A DNA stretch of 6,355 bases from positions 1-6,355 of the forward strand of contig JAGLTN010000437.1 in the NCBI GenBank assembly GCA_023135255.1, read 5' to 3'. The notes under the pieces were generated by a model, which saw nothing but the letters and a program-made list of their open reading frames with translations, was not told the origin of the DNA and did not search any database. A program made the position numbers and the translations under genes. The stretch's first letter is position 1, and every line of letters begins with the position of its first letter. Positions 1-6,120 of this stretch are shown piece after piece. The stretch is from Planctomycetota bacterium. Its GTDB lineage: Bacteria; Planctomycetota; Phycisphaerae; Sedimentisphaerales; Anaerobacaceae.

Positions 1-16
1 TATTGTTGTTTTAAGC

Positions 17-42
17 TTGACTAAGCATAGCCATTCTATAAT
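17..42 (+). promoter_or_regulatory. Possible promoter upstream of obgE
   Basis: A TTGACT box (17-22) lies upstream of a perfect TATAAT (37-42). The spacing is only 14 bp, shorter than the usual 16-18 bp for a sigma70-type promoter, so one of the two boxes may be fortuitous. If TATAAT is used, transcription would begin near 49 and the obgE leader of about 130 nt would contain the whole repeat element at 58-153. No coding sequence is recognisable in 1-150. The end of the preceding gene lies outside the window. Confidence 0.35.
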
Positions 43-57
43 ATTGGTGTTTTATTT

Positions 58-153
58 TTATACCCTTGAAGGCTAAGAAATTTCCGAGAGGAAAGTTATA
101 ACATGTTGTTTAAAAGTTATTTACCCGCGGATAAACGGTAAAACTCAAGTGTG
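58..153 (+). repeat. Dispersed repeat element, copy 1 (forward, obgE leader)
   Basis: This ~95-bp intergenic element recurs in reverse-complement at 5967-6063. The two copies share a 30-bp exact match (here 114-143), a 12-bp exact match TAAGAAATTTCC (74-85) and the end TTATACCCTT (58-67), with diverged sequence between. The core TACCCGCGGATAAACG (122-137) is also found in a third, shorter copy at 1206-1221. Within the element TTTACC (120-125) and GGTAAA (137-142) form a 6-bp inverted repeat around an 11-nt loop. TTTCC-GAGA-GGAAA (81-94) could form another small hairpin. There is no ORF in it, so it looks like a REP/MITE-like non-coding repeat. The right edge is blurred: similarity to copy 2 fades around 147-154, just past the obgE GTG at 151. 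Confidence 0.85.
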
Positions 154-177
154 AGTAGTATAAAAGCTGAAAAAAAT

Positions 178-1179
178 ATGTTTATAGATCAAGCAAAAAT
201 CTGGGTAAAGGCTGGTAACGGCGGCAACGGTTGTCTTAGTTTCCGACGTGAAAAGTTTATTGCTAAAGGCGGCCCTGACGGCGGAAATGGCGGCAAAGGA
301 GGAAATGCTTACTTCGTGGCAAGCAGCGATATCGATACTTTGATAGACTTTTCAGGCAAGTATCACTGGCAGGCAAAAAACGGAAACGACGGCGAAGGGA
401 ATAACAGGATCGGTGCCTCCGGCGATGACCTTATAATCAAAGTGCCTCTCGGCACATTAGTATATGATACGGACCTCGATCTATTGATAAAAGACCTCAA
501 CGAAGAAGGAAAAAATATATGCGTCTGCAAAGGCGGACGAGGTGGTAAAGGAAATAAAGTCTTCGCCCATGCAACAAACCAGACACCAAGGAAGACGACT
601 TTTGGTGCGGTAGGTCAGGAAAGGAACCTCAGGCTCGAACTTAAATTAATCGCAGATGTCGGGCTGGTGGGCAAACCTAACGCAGGCAAAAGTACACTGG
701 TTTCCAGATGCTCCGCAGCTAAGCCGAAAATCGCGGATTATCCTTTCACAACGATAGAACCTGTACTCGGAATTGTCGATTTGCCGGGCTATAGAAGATT
801 TGTAATCGCCGACATTCCCGGGCTGATCGAAGGGGCACACGAAGGAACCGGCTTGGGGTTTGAATTTCTTAAACACATCGAGAGAACGAGAGTTCTCGTG
901 CACATACTTGATATTTACCCGTCTGATGGTTCCGATCCGGTAGAAAGTTACCATTCGATTCGAAATGAGCTGGTAAAATACAGCAAAGAGCTGGCAAAAA
1001 AACCGGAAATAATTGTAGCTAATAAGATAGACCTCGATGACGGAACAATTGTAAAAGAGCTTGCAGATAAACTGGGGCAAAAACTTATACCTATCTCAGC
1101 TGTTACTGGCGAAGGTGTCAGGCAACTGTCTGAACTGCTATGGGAAGAAATACAAAAAGTAAAAAAAGAATATCCTTAA
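178..1179 (+). CDS. obgE: GTPase ObgE/CgtA (Obg family)
   Basis: Obg is a conserved P-loop GTPase that binds the large ribosomal subunit, supports 50S assembly and links growth to nucleotide status; it acts in the cytoplasm on ribosomes. I chose ATG 178 (333 aa) because Obg proteins characteristically begin M-F-I-D-Q-A-K-I followed by VKAGNGGNG. The in-frame GTG at 151 would add nine unconserved residues encoded partly by the upstream repeat. From ATG 178, the glycine-rich Obg fold spans about 1-155 (KGGPDGGNGGKGG near 30-42). The G domain follows: P-loop GKPNAGKS (165-172), switch region DYPFTTIEP (187-195), DIPG (212-215), NKID (282-285) and SAVTGEG (307-313). The protein stops soon after the G domain, so it lacks the C-terminal OCT domain of Bacillus-type Obg; that is common in the family. 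No strong SD precedes the start. The family assignment is certain; the exact start is likely. Confidence 0.97.
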   Translation: MFIDQAKIWVKAGNGGNGCLSFRREKFIAKGGPDGGNGGKGGNAYFVASSDIDTLIDFSGKYHWQAKNGNDGEGNNRIGASGDDLIIKVPLGTLVYDTDLDLLIKDLNEEGKNICVCKGGRGGKGNKVFAHATNQTPRKTTFGAVGQERNLRLELKLIADVGLVGKPNAGKSTLVSRCSAAKPKIADYPFTTIEPVLGIVDLPGYRRFVIADIPGLIEGAHEGTGLGFEFLKHIERTRVLVHILDIYPSDGSDPVESYHSIRNELVKYSKELAKKPEIIVANKIDLDDGTIVKELADKLGQKLIPISAVTGEGVRQLSELLWEEIQKVKKEYP

Positions 1180-1184
1180 GGGTA

Positions 1185-1208
1185 GTATCCCGATGTATAT
1201 CGGGATAC
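1185..1208 (+). repeat. Perfect 10-bp inverted repeat (hairpin) after obgE
   Basis: GTATCCCGAT (1185-1194) and ATCGGGATAC (1199-1208) are perfect reverse complements separated by the 4-nt loop GTAT, starting six bases after the obgE stop. An RNA hairpin here would be stable, but the sequence that follows is CCGCGGATAAAC, not a T-run. It is therefore not a canonical intrinsic terminator. It could stabilise the obgE 3' end, act as a weak terminator, or be part of the repeat copy that starts inside its right arm (1206). Confidence 0.8.
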
Positions 1209-1260
1209 CCGCGGATAAACGAAACATGGAGAGCCGCGTAAGCGAAAATTCAATTGGGAT
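1206..1260 (+). repeat. Dispersed repeat element, copy 3 (short, rearranged)
   Basis: Two 16-bp blocks match the long copies exactly. TACCCGCGGATAAACG (1206-1221) is the core shared with 122-137 and with the complement of 5985-6000. AAAATTCAATTGGGAT (1245-1260) is the complement of 5967-5982. In copy 2 the blocks are separated by only 2 bp. Here they are separated by 23 bp (1222-1244) that contain CCGCGTAAGCG, which looks like a degenerate second copy of the core. The GGTAAA arm that forms the hairpin in the long copies is missing, and so is the left half of the element; the left side is instead the perfect hairpin at 1185-1208. Confidence 0.75.
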
Positions 1261-1263
1261 TAC

Positions 1264-1269
1264 TATAAT
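1264..1269 (+). promoter_or_regulatory. Possible -10 box directly upstream of coaX
   Basis: A perfect TATAAT sits 12 bp before the coaX ATG. No TTGACA-like box is visible 16-18 bp further upstream (1241-1247 reads AGCGAAA), and there is no extended TG -10. If it were used, transcription would start about six bases before the ATG, giving a nearly leaderless mRNA. Such hexamers are frequent by chance in AT-rich gaps, so this is only a candidate for an internal promoter separating coaX-mnmE-mutS from obgE. Confidence 0.22.
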
Positions 1270-1281
1270 AAGAGTAAGAAA

Positions 1282-2073
1282 ATGACAAACTTAATAGCTA
1301 TCGATATTGGTAACACAAGTATTGCTATCGGTCTGTTTCTTAAAGGGCAGGTGGATTCAATCGAATCTGTTGACGGCAATGATACAAAAAAACTGGCCAA
1401 GTGCATTAAAACAACGTGGGATAAGATTCCTGTGCTGAAAAGCTCAAAAGAGAAAAAACATGACGGCGTTGTCGTTGCTTGCAGCGTTAACCCCGAATGG
1501 ACAAAACTTATTAAGCAGATCGTAAAAGATAAGCTCGATGAGAAAGCTTTTGTCATCGGAGAAGATATTGAACTTCCTATAAAGTTAGGAGTGAAAGAAT
1601 CGGACAAGATAGGAATTGACAGGGTCCTCTCAGCGGCAGCAGCTTATGCGGTAACGGAGCAGGCAGTAGTGGTTGCTGATTTCGGAACTGCTGTCACTAT
1701 CGATATGGTTGATGACAGAGGTGTATTTGTCGGAGGTGTGATCTTTCCGGGTTTTGCGATAAGTGCAAAAGCGTTAAAAGACAACACCGCCCTTTTGCCG
1801 GAGATAAAAGTATCGCGTCCTGAACTACCCTTTGGTCAAAGCACAGAAGAAGCAATTAATTGCGGGTTGTACTATTCTGCAATTGGAGCTCTTGAGGAAG
1901 TAGTTCGCAGGTATGCTGAGAAGATCGGCACCTGGCCTCAAACTGTTATTACCGGCTCAGGAGCAAAAATAATTAAAGACGATTGCAAGTTTGTTGATTC
2001 TTATGTGCCTGATCTGGTTGTCAGAGGAATAGCTCTGGCATATCAAAAATTCATGGATAATATAATGGAGTAA
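1282..2073 (+). CDS. coaX: Type III pantothenate kinase CoaX
   Basis: CoaX phosphorylates pantothenate with ATP, the first committed step of coenzyme A synthesis, in the cytoplasm. The 263-aa protein has the usual length and the ASKHA-fold motifs of the family. DIGNTS (8-13) is the N-terminal phosphate loop. GIDR (111-114) contains the aspartate that serves as catalytic base in characterised CoaX enzymes. ADFGTAVTID (132-141) carries the second phosphate-binding loop and the aspartate associated with monovalent cation binding. GGVIFPG (151-157) and ALKDNTALLP (164-173) match conserved substrate-site segments, and TGSGA (224-228) is the late glycine loop. By family knowledge, type III kinases need K+ or NH4+ and are not feedback-inhibited by CoA. 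The ATG start gives a conserved N-terminus immediately; only a weak purine stretch (AAGAGTAAGAA) precedes it. The gene opens a tight run with mnmE and mutS, with mnmE starting 8 bp after its stop. Confidence 0.95.
   Translation: MTNLIAIDIGNTSIAIGLFLKGQVDSIESVDGNDTKKLAKCIKTTWDKIPVLKSSKEKKHDGVVVACSVNPEWTKLIKQIVKDKLDEKAFVIGEDIELPIKLGVKESDKIGIDRVLSAAAAYAVTEQAVVVADFGTAVTIDMVDDRGVFVGGVIFPGFAISAKALKDNTALLPEIKVSRPELPFGQSTEEAINCGLYYSAIGALEEVVRRYAEKIGTWPQTVITGSGAKIIKDDCKFVDSYVPDLVVRGIALAYQKFMDNIME
2067..2070 (+). promoter_or_regulatory. Shine-Dalgarno-like GGAG for mnmE, inside coaX end
   Basis: GGAG lies in the last codons of coaX (ATG GAG TAA), 11 nt before the mnmE ATG at 2082. The spacing is slightly long but usable. 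Its position within coaX suggests translational coupling of the two genes. It supports ATG 2082 over later methionines. Confidence 0.45.
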
Positions 2074-2081
2074 TTTTCGTC

Positions 2082-3251
2082 ATGTCGGTTTCAGCTGCTG
2101 TTACAACTGCTAAAGGGGCTGGGGCAATTTCTACTATAGAACTTGCTGGCGATGAAGCACTGGCTATACTTGAAAAGATATTTAAACCTGCGCGCAAAGA
2201 GAAAGCTGACTTTACAATCGGCAGTATCCTTGTCGGAACGATCGCAGAGGCTGGCCATGATATTGACCAGGTCGCTATCGGTTGTGAAGCGGACAGGCAT
2301 TTTGCAATTCATTGTCACGGCAACCCATTGATAGCTGAAGCGATAATGAAGCTGCTGAAAAAACATAATGCAACTTTGCTGACGAATGAACAGTTTTTCT
2401 CAGATATCTCCAACACAGAAAACAACACAATAGCTATCGAAGCGAAAATCGAACTTGCAAATATCAAAACGTTATTTGCTACTAAACTAATTCTAAATCA
2501 GGCAAATACAGGCTTGGTGAAATCAGCAAAAGGTTGGCTCAAAGAAGCTAAAAATATTGAGAAAATAAAAGCTAAAGCTGCAGCAATTCTGAAAAAAAGT
2601 GAAAACGCCCGGATTATGATAGCCGGTTGTAAAGCAGTTATCGCAGGGCCTGCCAATAGCGGCAAAAGCTCTCTGCTTAATCTTTTATGCGGAAAAGATA
2701 AAGCTATTGTTACCGATATCGAAGGGACGACAAGGGATTATGTGGCTGTGGAAATTGTGCTGGAAAATCTTTTTTTAGAGCTGACAGATACCGCGGGCAT
2801 TGATGAAATTCCGGCTTTGAAGTCTGATGCAATAGAAAAAACATCTCAGAAGAAAAGCCTTGGCACATTGGAAAATGCCGACCTTGTACTGTTCGTTCTG
2901 GATTCGTCTAAAGGTGATCCCCAGCTTCAAGACCGCCTTATTGAAGCGATTGCTGATAAAAAAATAATTGCGGTTTTAAACAAATCTGACCTGCCGAGCA
3001 AACTGACAAAAACCTCTCTGCCGATAAGATTGGATAAAGTTGTCTCGATAAGCATCAAAACCGGCGAAGGAATAGACGCCCTGAAAGAACAGATACTGCG
3101 AATATGCTGCGTAGATGAGTTAGATATTTACGAACCTATAGCCTTTACACCGCGCCAAAGAGGGCTGCTTAAACAACTTAGCAAAATTAATTCCGCTGAC
3201 AAAGCTAATTTGCTGATTACAGAGTTGTTAAAAGGCCAATTAAATGTATAA
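2082..3251 (+). CDS. mnmE: Divergent, C-terminally short MnmE/TrmE-like GTPase
   Basis: MnmE with MnmG installs (carboxymethyl)aminomethyl groups on the wobble uridine of certain tRNAs. This protein has the MnmE layout but is 389 aa, against about 450 for typical members. Residues 1-115 resemble the folate-binding N-terminal domain: TTAKGAGAISTIELAG (8-23) is recognisable, and CHGN (78-81) replaces the usual CHGG. Helical domain residues 120-185 follow. The inserted G domain is complete: P-loop GPANSGKS (189-196) with the Asn typical of K+-activated GTPases, DIEGTTRD (212-219), DTAG (236-239), NKSD (300-303) and SIKTGEG (324-330). After TPRQR (356-360), the counterpart of the family's helical re-entry, the protein ends in LLKGQLNV. 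It lacks the last helices and the C-terminal C-[ILV]-G-K motif with the catalytic cysteine. Only 8 bp separate it from mutS, so no missing tail is hidden downstream. It may have lost tRNA-modifying chemistry while keeping the GTPase. Family membership is firm; function is uncertain. Confidence 0.85.
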   Translation: MSVSAAVTTAKGAGAISTIELAGDEALAILEKIFKPARKEKADFTIGSILVGTIAEAGHDIDQVAIGCEADRHFAIHCHGNPLIAEAIMKLLKKHNATLLTNEQFFSDISNTENNTIAIEAKIELANIKTLFATKLILNQANTGLVKSAKGWLKEAKNIEKIKAKAAAILKKSENARIMIAGCKAVIAGPANSGKSSLLNLLCGKDKAIVTDIEGTTRDYVAVEIVLENLFLELTDTAGIDEIPALKSDAIEKTSQKKSLGTLENADLVLFVLDSSKGDPQLQDRLIEAIADKKIIAVLNKSDLPSKLTKTSLPIRLDKVVSISIKTGEGIDALKEQILRICCVDELDIYEPIAFTPRQRGLLKQLSKINSADKANLLITELLKGQLNV

Positions 3252-3259
3252 TCTTTGCT

Positions 3260-5884
3260 ATGGCAGGAAATAACGAAAAATTGACACCAGCGATGAAGCA
3301 GTTTCATCACTTCAAGGATAAATATCCCGATGCGATATTGTTTTTCCGTATGGGTGATTTCTACGAAACATTTTATAAAGACGCTGAGATATGCTCAAAA
3401 GTTCTTGGGCTGACACTTACCAGCAGAAGCAAAGGGGCAAATCCTATTCCGCTGGCGGGAGTGCCCTTTCATGCAGTTGACGGGTATCTGAAAAAAATGC
3501 TCCAGGCAGGCTATAAGGTAGCAGTCTGTGAACAAGTCGAAAAACCAAAAGATGCAGTTGGTGTTGTAAAAAGAGATGTCGTCAGGGTTATAACGCCTGG
3601 CACGCTAACCGACGATATGCTGCTGAATGCCAAAGAGGACAATTATCTTTGCGCGATAAATCTGGGCAAAAATTCGACAGCATCGCTTAGTTGGATAGAC
3701 ATATCCACCGGACATTTTTTTTGTATGGAAATAGACGAAAATCGGCTTTTGGATGAGCTGCTCAGACTCTCACCGGCAGAGTGTCTCTTGGCTGACAGGA
3801 GAGGTGAACTTTTCGAGGCTGAAGCCAAAGAACTTTCAAAAAATATCGCTCAGCTTACAAACGCAATTATAACTGAAAGACCAGCGTGGTATTTTGATCC
3901 TTACCAGGGACATCAGAGATTGTTGAAGCATTTCGGCACTAAGACTTTGGAAGGTTTTGGAATTGATGATAATGATAATGTGATCGTCCCTGCGGGCGCT
4001 ATTATTGAATATCTTAACGAGACACAAAAAACAGCGCTGGGTCATATTCAAAGTCTGAAAAAAATCACAAGAACGAACTTTCTTGAAATTGATACGACAA
4101 CTTTGAGAAGTCTGGAAGTCCTCAGGACAATCCGAAGCGAAAACCCCAAAGGAACGCTGATAAGCTGTTTGGACGAAACTTTAACCGCTATGGGCGGCAG
4201 GATGTTTCGTAATTGGCTTTGTATGCCGCTTTGCGATAAAGGCGCAATCGAATTAAGACAGGATGCTATTGAAGAGGCTGTCAATGACGATGCGATGCTG
4301 ACAGAGATTCGCAAATTCCTCGCAAATATTTCCGACCTTGAAAGAATCGCTGCCAGGGTAAGTACATTTCGCTCGAATGCGAGGGACCTTATCGCTTTGG
4401 CGGCAACGCTGCGAAAAATACCGGATATCAGGTCAATTCTGCAAACTTGCAAGTCTGATCTCTTTGTTAAACTTGCAACTAAATGTGACAGCATGGATGA
4501 GTTAGCAGAGTTGCTGGAATCTGCTATTGAGCCTGAATGTCCGACTCATTTAAGAAATGGCGGTGTGATAAGAGCTGGCTTTAACGAAGAGCTTGATTCG
4601 TTCAGATCAATAAATACTGATGGTCAAAGCTGGTTGAAAAAATATCAGCAGCAACAGAGTGAAGCTACCGGGATAGTTAATCTCAAGCTCGGCTTTAATA
4701 AAGTTTTTGGCTATTACATCGAGGTTAATCATTCTGGTACTTCTAAGGTGCCGGCAGATTATGTGCGGAAACAAACCCTTAAAAATGCCGAACGTTATAT
4801 TACCGATGAACTGAAAAAGTTTGAGACTAAGGCTCTGGGGGCAGAAGAAAAATCAATAGAGCTTGAGTATAAGCTCTTCGAGGAGATACGTCAGTTTACT
4901 GCCAGGTATGTGTCACGACTGCAATTGCTCGCTGGTGTAATCGCCAGGTGCGATTGTCTTACCGCTCTTGCATATTTAGCCCACAGAAGAAACTACATCC
5001 GCCCGGAAATAACAACGGATAAGGTGCTGAATATAAAAGAAAGCAAGCACCCCGTACTGGCGGAAACCCTGGGCAGTGAATTTGTTTCTAATGATGTCGC
5101 AATTGGAGATAACTCCGCCGACTGCGTTATTATCACCGGGCCTAACATGAGCGGCAAAAGTACATATATAAGGCAGGTTGCACTTCTGGTTTTGATGGCA
5201 CAGACGGGCAGTTTTATACCAGCTGAAAGCGCGACGATCGCATTGGTCGACAGGATATTTACCCGTGTCGGAGCTTCAGATGAACTAATCAGAGGCCAAT
5301 CTACGTTCATGGTTGAAATGACAGAGACTGCCAATATTATTAATAACGCAACAGAAAAATCGCTGGTAATACTTGACGAAGTGGGCAGAGGCACAAGCAC
5401 TTACGACGGGCTTTCGTTAGCGTGGGCAATCACCGAACATATCGCTACACAATTAAAATGTCGCACTCTTTTTGCTACGCATTATCATGAACTAACGGAA
5501 CTTTCGGAGCTTTTCACGAATATCAAAAATTGTAATGTAGCGGTAAGTGAATGGGCAGGCGAAGTCGTCTTTATGCACAAAATAATCCCGGGCGGTACGG
5601 ACAAAAGCTACGGCATACATGTTGCAAAACTGGCAGGTCTTCCAAAATCCATCCTGCAGCGAAGCAAAGAAATCCTCAAAGAACTTGAAAGCACTTTTAC
5701 AAAAGAAGCTGCCGGCGAACATTTAGCTAAAAACAAAACTAAAGAGCCTGACAACGATACTTTGTTTGTTCAGAAAAATAAATCTGTTCTCGACAGGCTA
5801 AGCTCGATTGATGTTAATAACCTCACGCCAATAGAAGCGATCAATCTTCTTGAGCAGATCAAAAACGAAATAGAAGACAAATAG
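3260..5884 (+). CDS. mutS: DNA mismatch repair protein MutS
   Basis: MutS recognises base mismatches and small loops in DNA and, as an ATP-driven sliding clamp, recruits MutL. The 874-aa protein has the normal MutS1 length and all domains. The N-terminal mismatch-binding domain contains GDFYE (32-36), with the Phe-x-Glu (F34, E36) that stacks on and contacts the mispair. A connector and a long lever/core region follow. GYYIEV (484-489) and the TLKNAERYITDELKKFE stretch mark the clamp. The ATPase domain has Walker A GPNMSGKST (627-635), signature DELIRGQSTFMVEM (674-687), Walker B ending in D706-E707, the THYHEL histidine (H741) and SYGIHVAKLAGLP (783-795), which belongs to the dimer-interface helix-turn-helix. 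The C-terminal LTPIEAINLLEQIK is typical of MutS1, excluding the MutS2 family. The ATG lies 8 bp after the mnmE stop with no clear SD, suggesting coupling to upstream translation. No mutL is in the window and no frameshift is visible. Confidence 0.98.
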   Translation: MAGNNEKLTPAMKQFHHFKDKYPDAILFFRMGDFYETFYKDAEICSKVLGLTLTSRSKGANPIPLAGVPFHAVDGYLKKMLQAGYKVAVCEQVEKPKDAVGVVKRDVVRVITPGTLTDDMLLNAKEDNYLCAINLGKNSTASLSWIDISTGHFFCMEIDENRLLDELLRLSPAECLLADRRGELFEAEAKELSKNIAQLTNAIITERPAWYFDPYQGHQRLLKHFGTKTLEGFGIDDNDNVIVPAGAIIEYLNETQKTALGHIQSLKKITRTNFLEIDTTTLRSLEVLRTIRSENPKGTLISCLDETLTAMGGRMFRNWLCMPLCDKGAIELRQDAIEEAVNDDAMLTEIRKFLANISDLERIAARVSTFRSNARDLIALAATLRKIPDIRSILQTCKSDLFVKLATKCDSMDELAELLESAIEPECPTHLRNGGVIRAGFNEELDSFRSINTDGQSWLKKYQQQQSEATGIVNLKLGFNKVFGYYIEVNHSGTSKVPADYVRKQTLKNAERYITDELKKFETKALGAEEKSIELEYKLFEEIRQFTARYVSRLQLLAGVIARCDCLTALAYLAHRRNYIRPEITTDKVLNIKESKHPVLAETLGSEFVSNDVAIGDNSADCVIITGPNMSGKSTYIRQVALLVLMAQTGSFIPAESATIALVDRIFTRVGASDELIRGQSTFMVEMTETANIINNATEKSLVILDEVGRGTSTYDGLSLAWAITEHIATQLKCRTLFATHYHELTELSELFTNIKNCNVAVSEWAGEVVFMHKIIPGGTDKSYGIHVAKLAGLPKSILQRSKEILKELESTFTKEAAGEHLAKNKTKEPDNDTLFVQKNKSVLDRLSSIDVNNLTPIEAINLLEQIKNEIEDK

Positions 5885-5922
5885 TGATATTCGCTTTAGT
5901 TAGTATTTTTGTTGCTAAGTAC

Positions 5923-5950
5923 TTGTAATCAAAGCGGTTTTGTATATAAT
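5923..5950 (+). promoter_or_regulatory. Candidate sigma70-type promoter for glyQS
   Basis: TTGTAA (5923-5928, four of six matches to TTGACA) is followed after 16 bp by a perfect TATAAT (5945-5950). Transcription would start near 5957. The resulting leader of roughly 164 nt contains the inverted repeat copy at 5967-6063 before the glyQS SD site. This is the best promoter-like sequence in the window, and it fits a new transcription unit starting after mutS. Confidence 0.55.
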
Positions 5951-5966
5951 TACTGGTTATATGCTG

Positions 5967-6063
5967 ATCCCAATTGAATTTTACCGTTTATCCGCGGGTA
6001 AATAACTTAAAAATAACAAGTTACGGATTTATTCGCGGAAATTTCTTACCCTGAAGGGTATAA
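5967..6063 (-). repeat. Dispersed repeat element, copy 2 (inverted, glyQS leader)
   Basis: This 97-bp element is the reverse complement of copy 1 at 58-153. It includes a 30-bp exact block (5979-6008), the 12-bp GGAAATTTCTTA (6037-6048) and the end AAGGGTATAA (6054-6063). Its first 16 bp (5967-5982) match copy 3 at 1245-1260 exactly. Two inverted repeats are visible: TTTACC (5980-5985) with GGTAAA (5997-6002), and TACCC-TGAA-GGGTA (6047-6060). An internal near-duplication is also seen: TTACCGTTTATCCGCGG (5981-5997) resembles TTACGGATTTATTCGCGG (6021-6038). No ORF occurs in it. It lies between the candidate promoter and the start of glyQS. Confidence 0.87.
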
Positions 6064-6107
6064 TTTAACGGCAACAGCTGCTTTTGGCAGAGTATAAAAT
6101 GATTTCT

Positions 6108-6112
6108 AAGGA
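6108..6112 (+). promoter_or_regulatory. Shine-Dalgarno site of glyQS
   Basis: AAGGA lies 8 nt before the ATG at 6121, ideal spacing. It is the clearest ribosome binding site in the window and fixes the glyQS start, which also agrees with the conserved N-terminus. Confidence 0.75.
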
Positions 6113-6120
6113 TTTTTATT

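Noticed and set aside
882..897. 6-bp inverted repeat GAGAAC-GAGA-GTTCTC
   Set aside because: It falls within conserved obgE coding sequence (around ERTRVLV) and is explained by codon choice; nothing suggests a regulatory role.
646..1080. 144-codon open frame on the minus strand inside obgE
   Set aside because: It lies wholly opposite the conserved G domain of obgE, its translation resembles no family I know, and it has no independent start signal. The other minus-strand frames inside coaX, mnmE and mutS are rejected for the same reason.
1180..1281. CRISPR-like or attachment-site reading of the repeat-rich gap
   Set aside because: The repeats are not regularly spaced, there are no spacers, and no cas, integrase or transposase gene is present in the window.
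2143..2331. 62-codon plus-strand frame inside mnmE
   Set aside because: It is an out-of-frame shadow of the MnmE N-terminal domain with no recognisable protein content or SD.
5892..5936. CGCTTT / AAAGCG inverted repeat after mutS as a terminator
   Set aside because: The arms are only 6 bp with a 33-nt loop, no T-run follows, and the span overlaps the glyQS -35 region. A chance pairing is more likely.
5957..6120. T-box or other known riboswitch in the glyQS leader
   Set aside because: No T-box consensus or specifier-loop arrangement is visible, and the leader is largely explained by the dispersed repeat.
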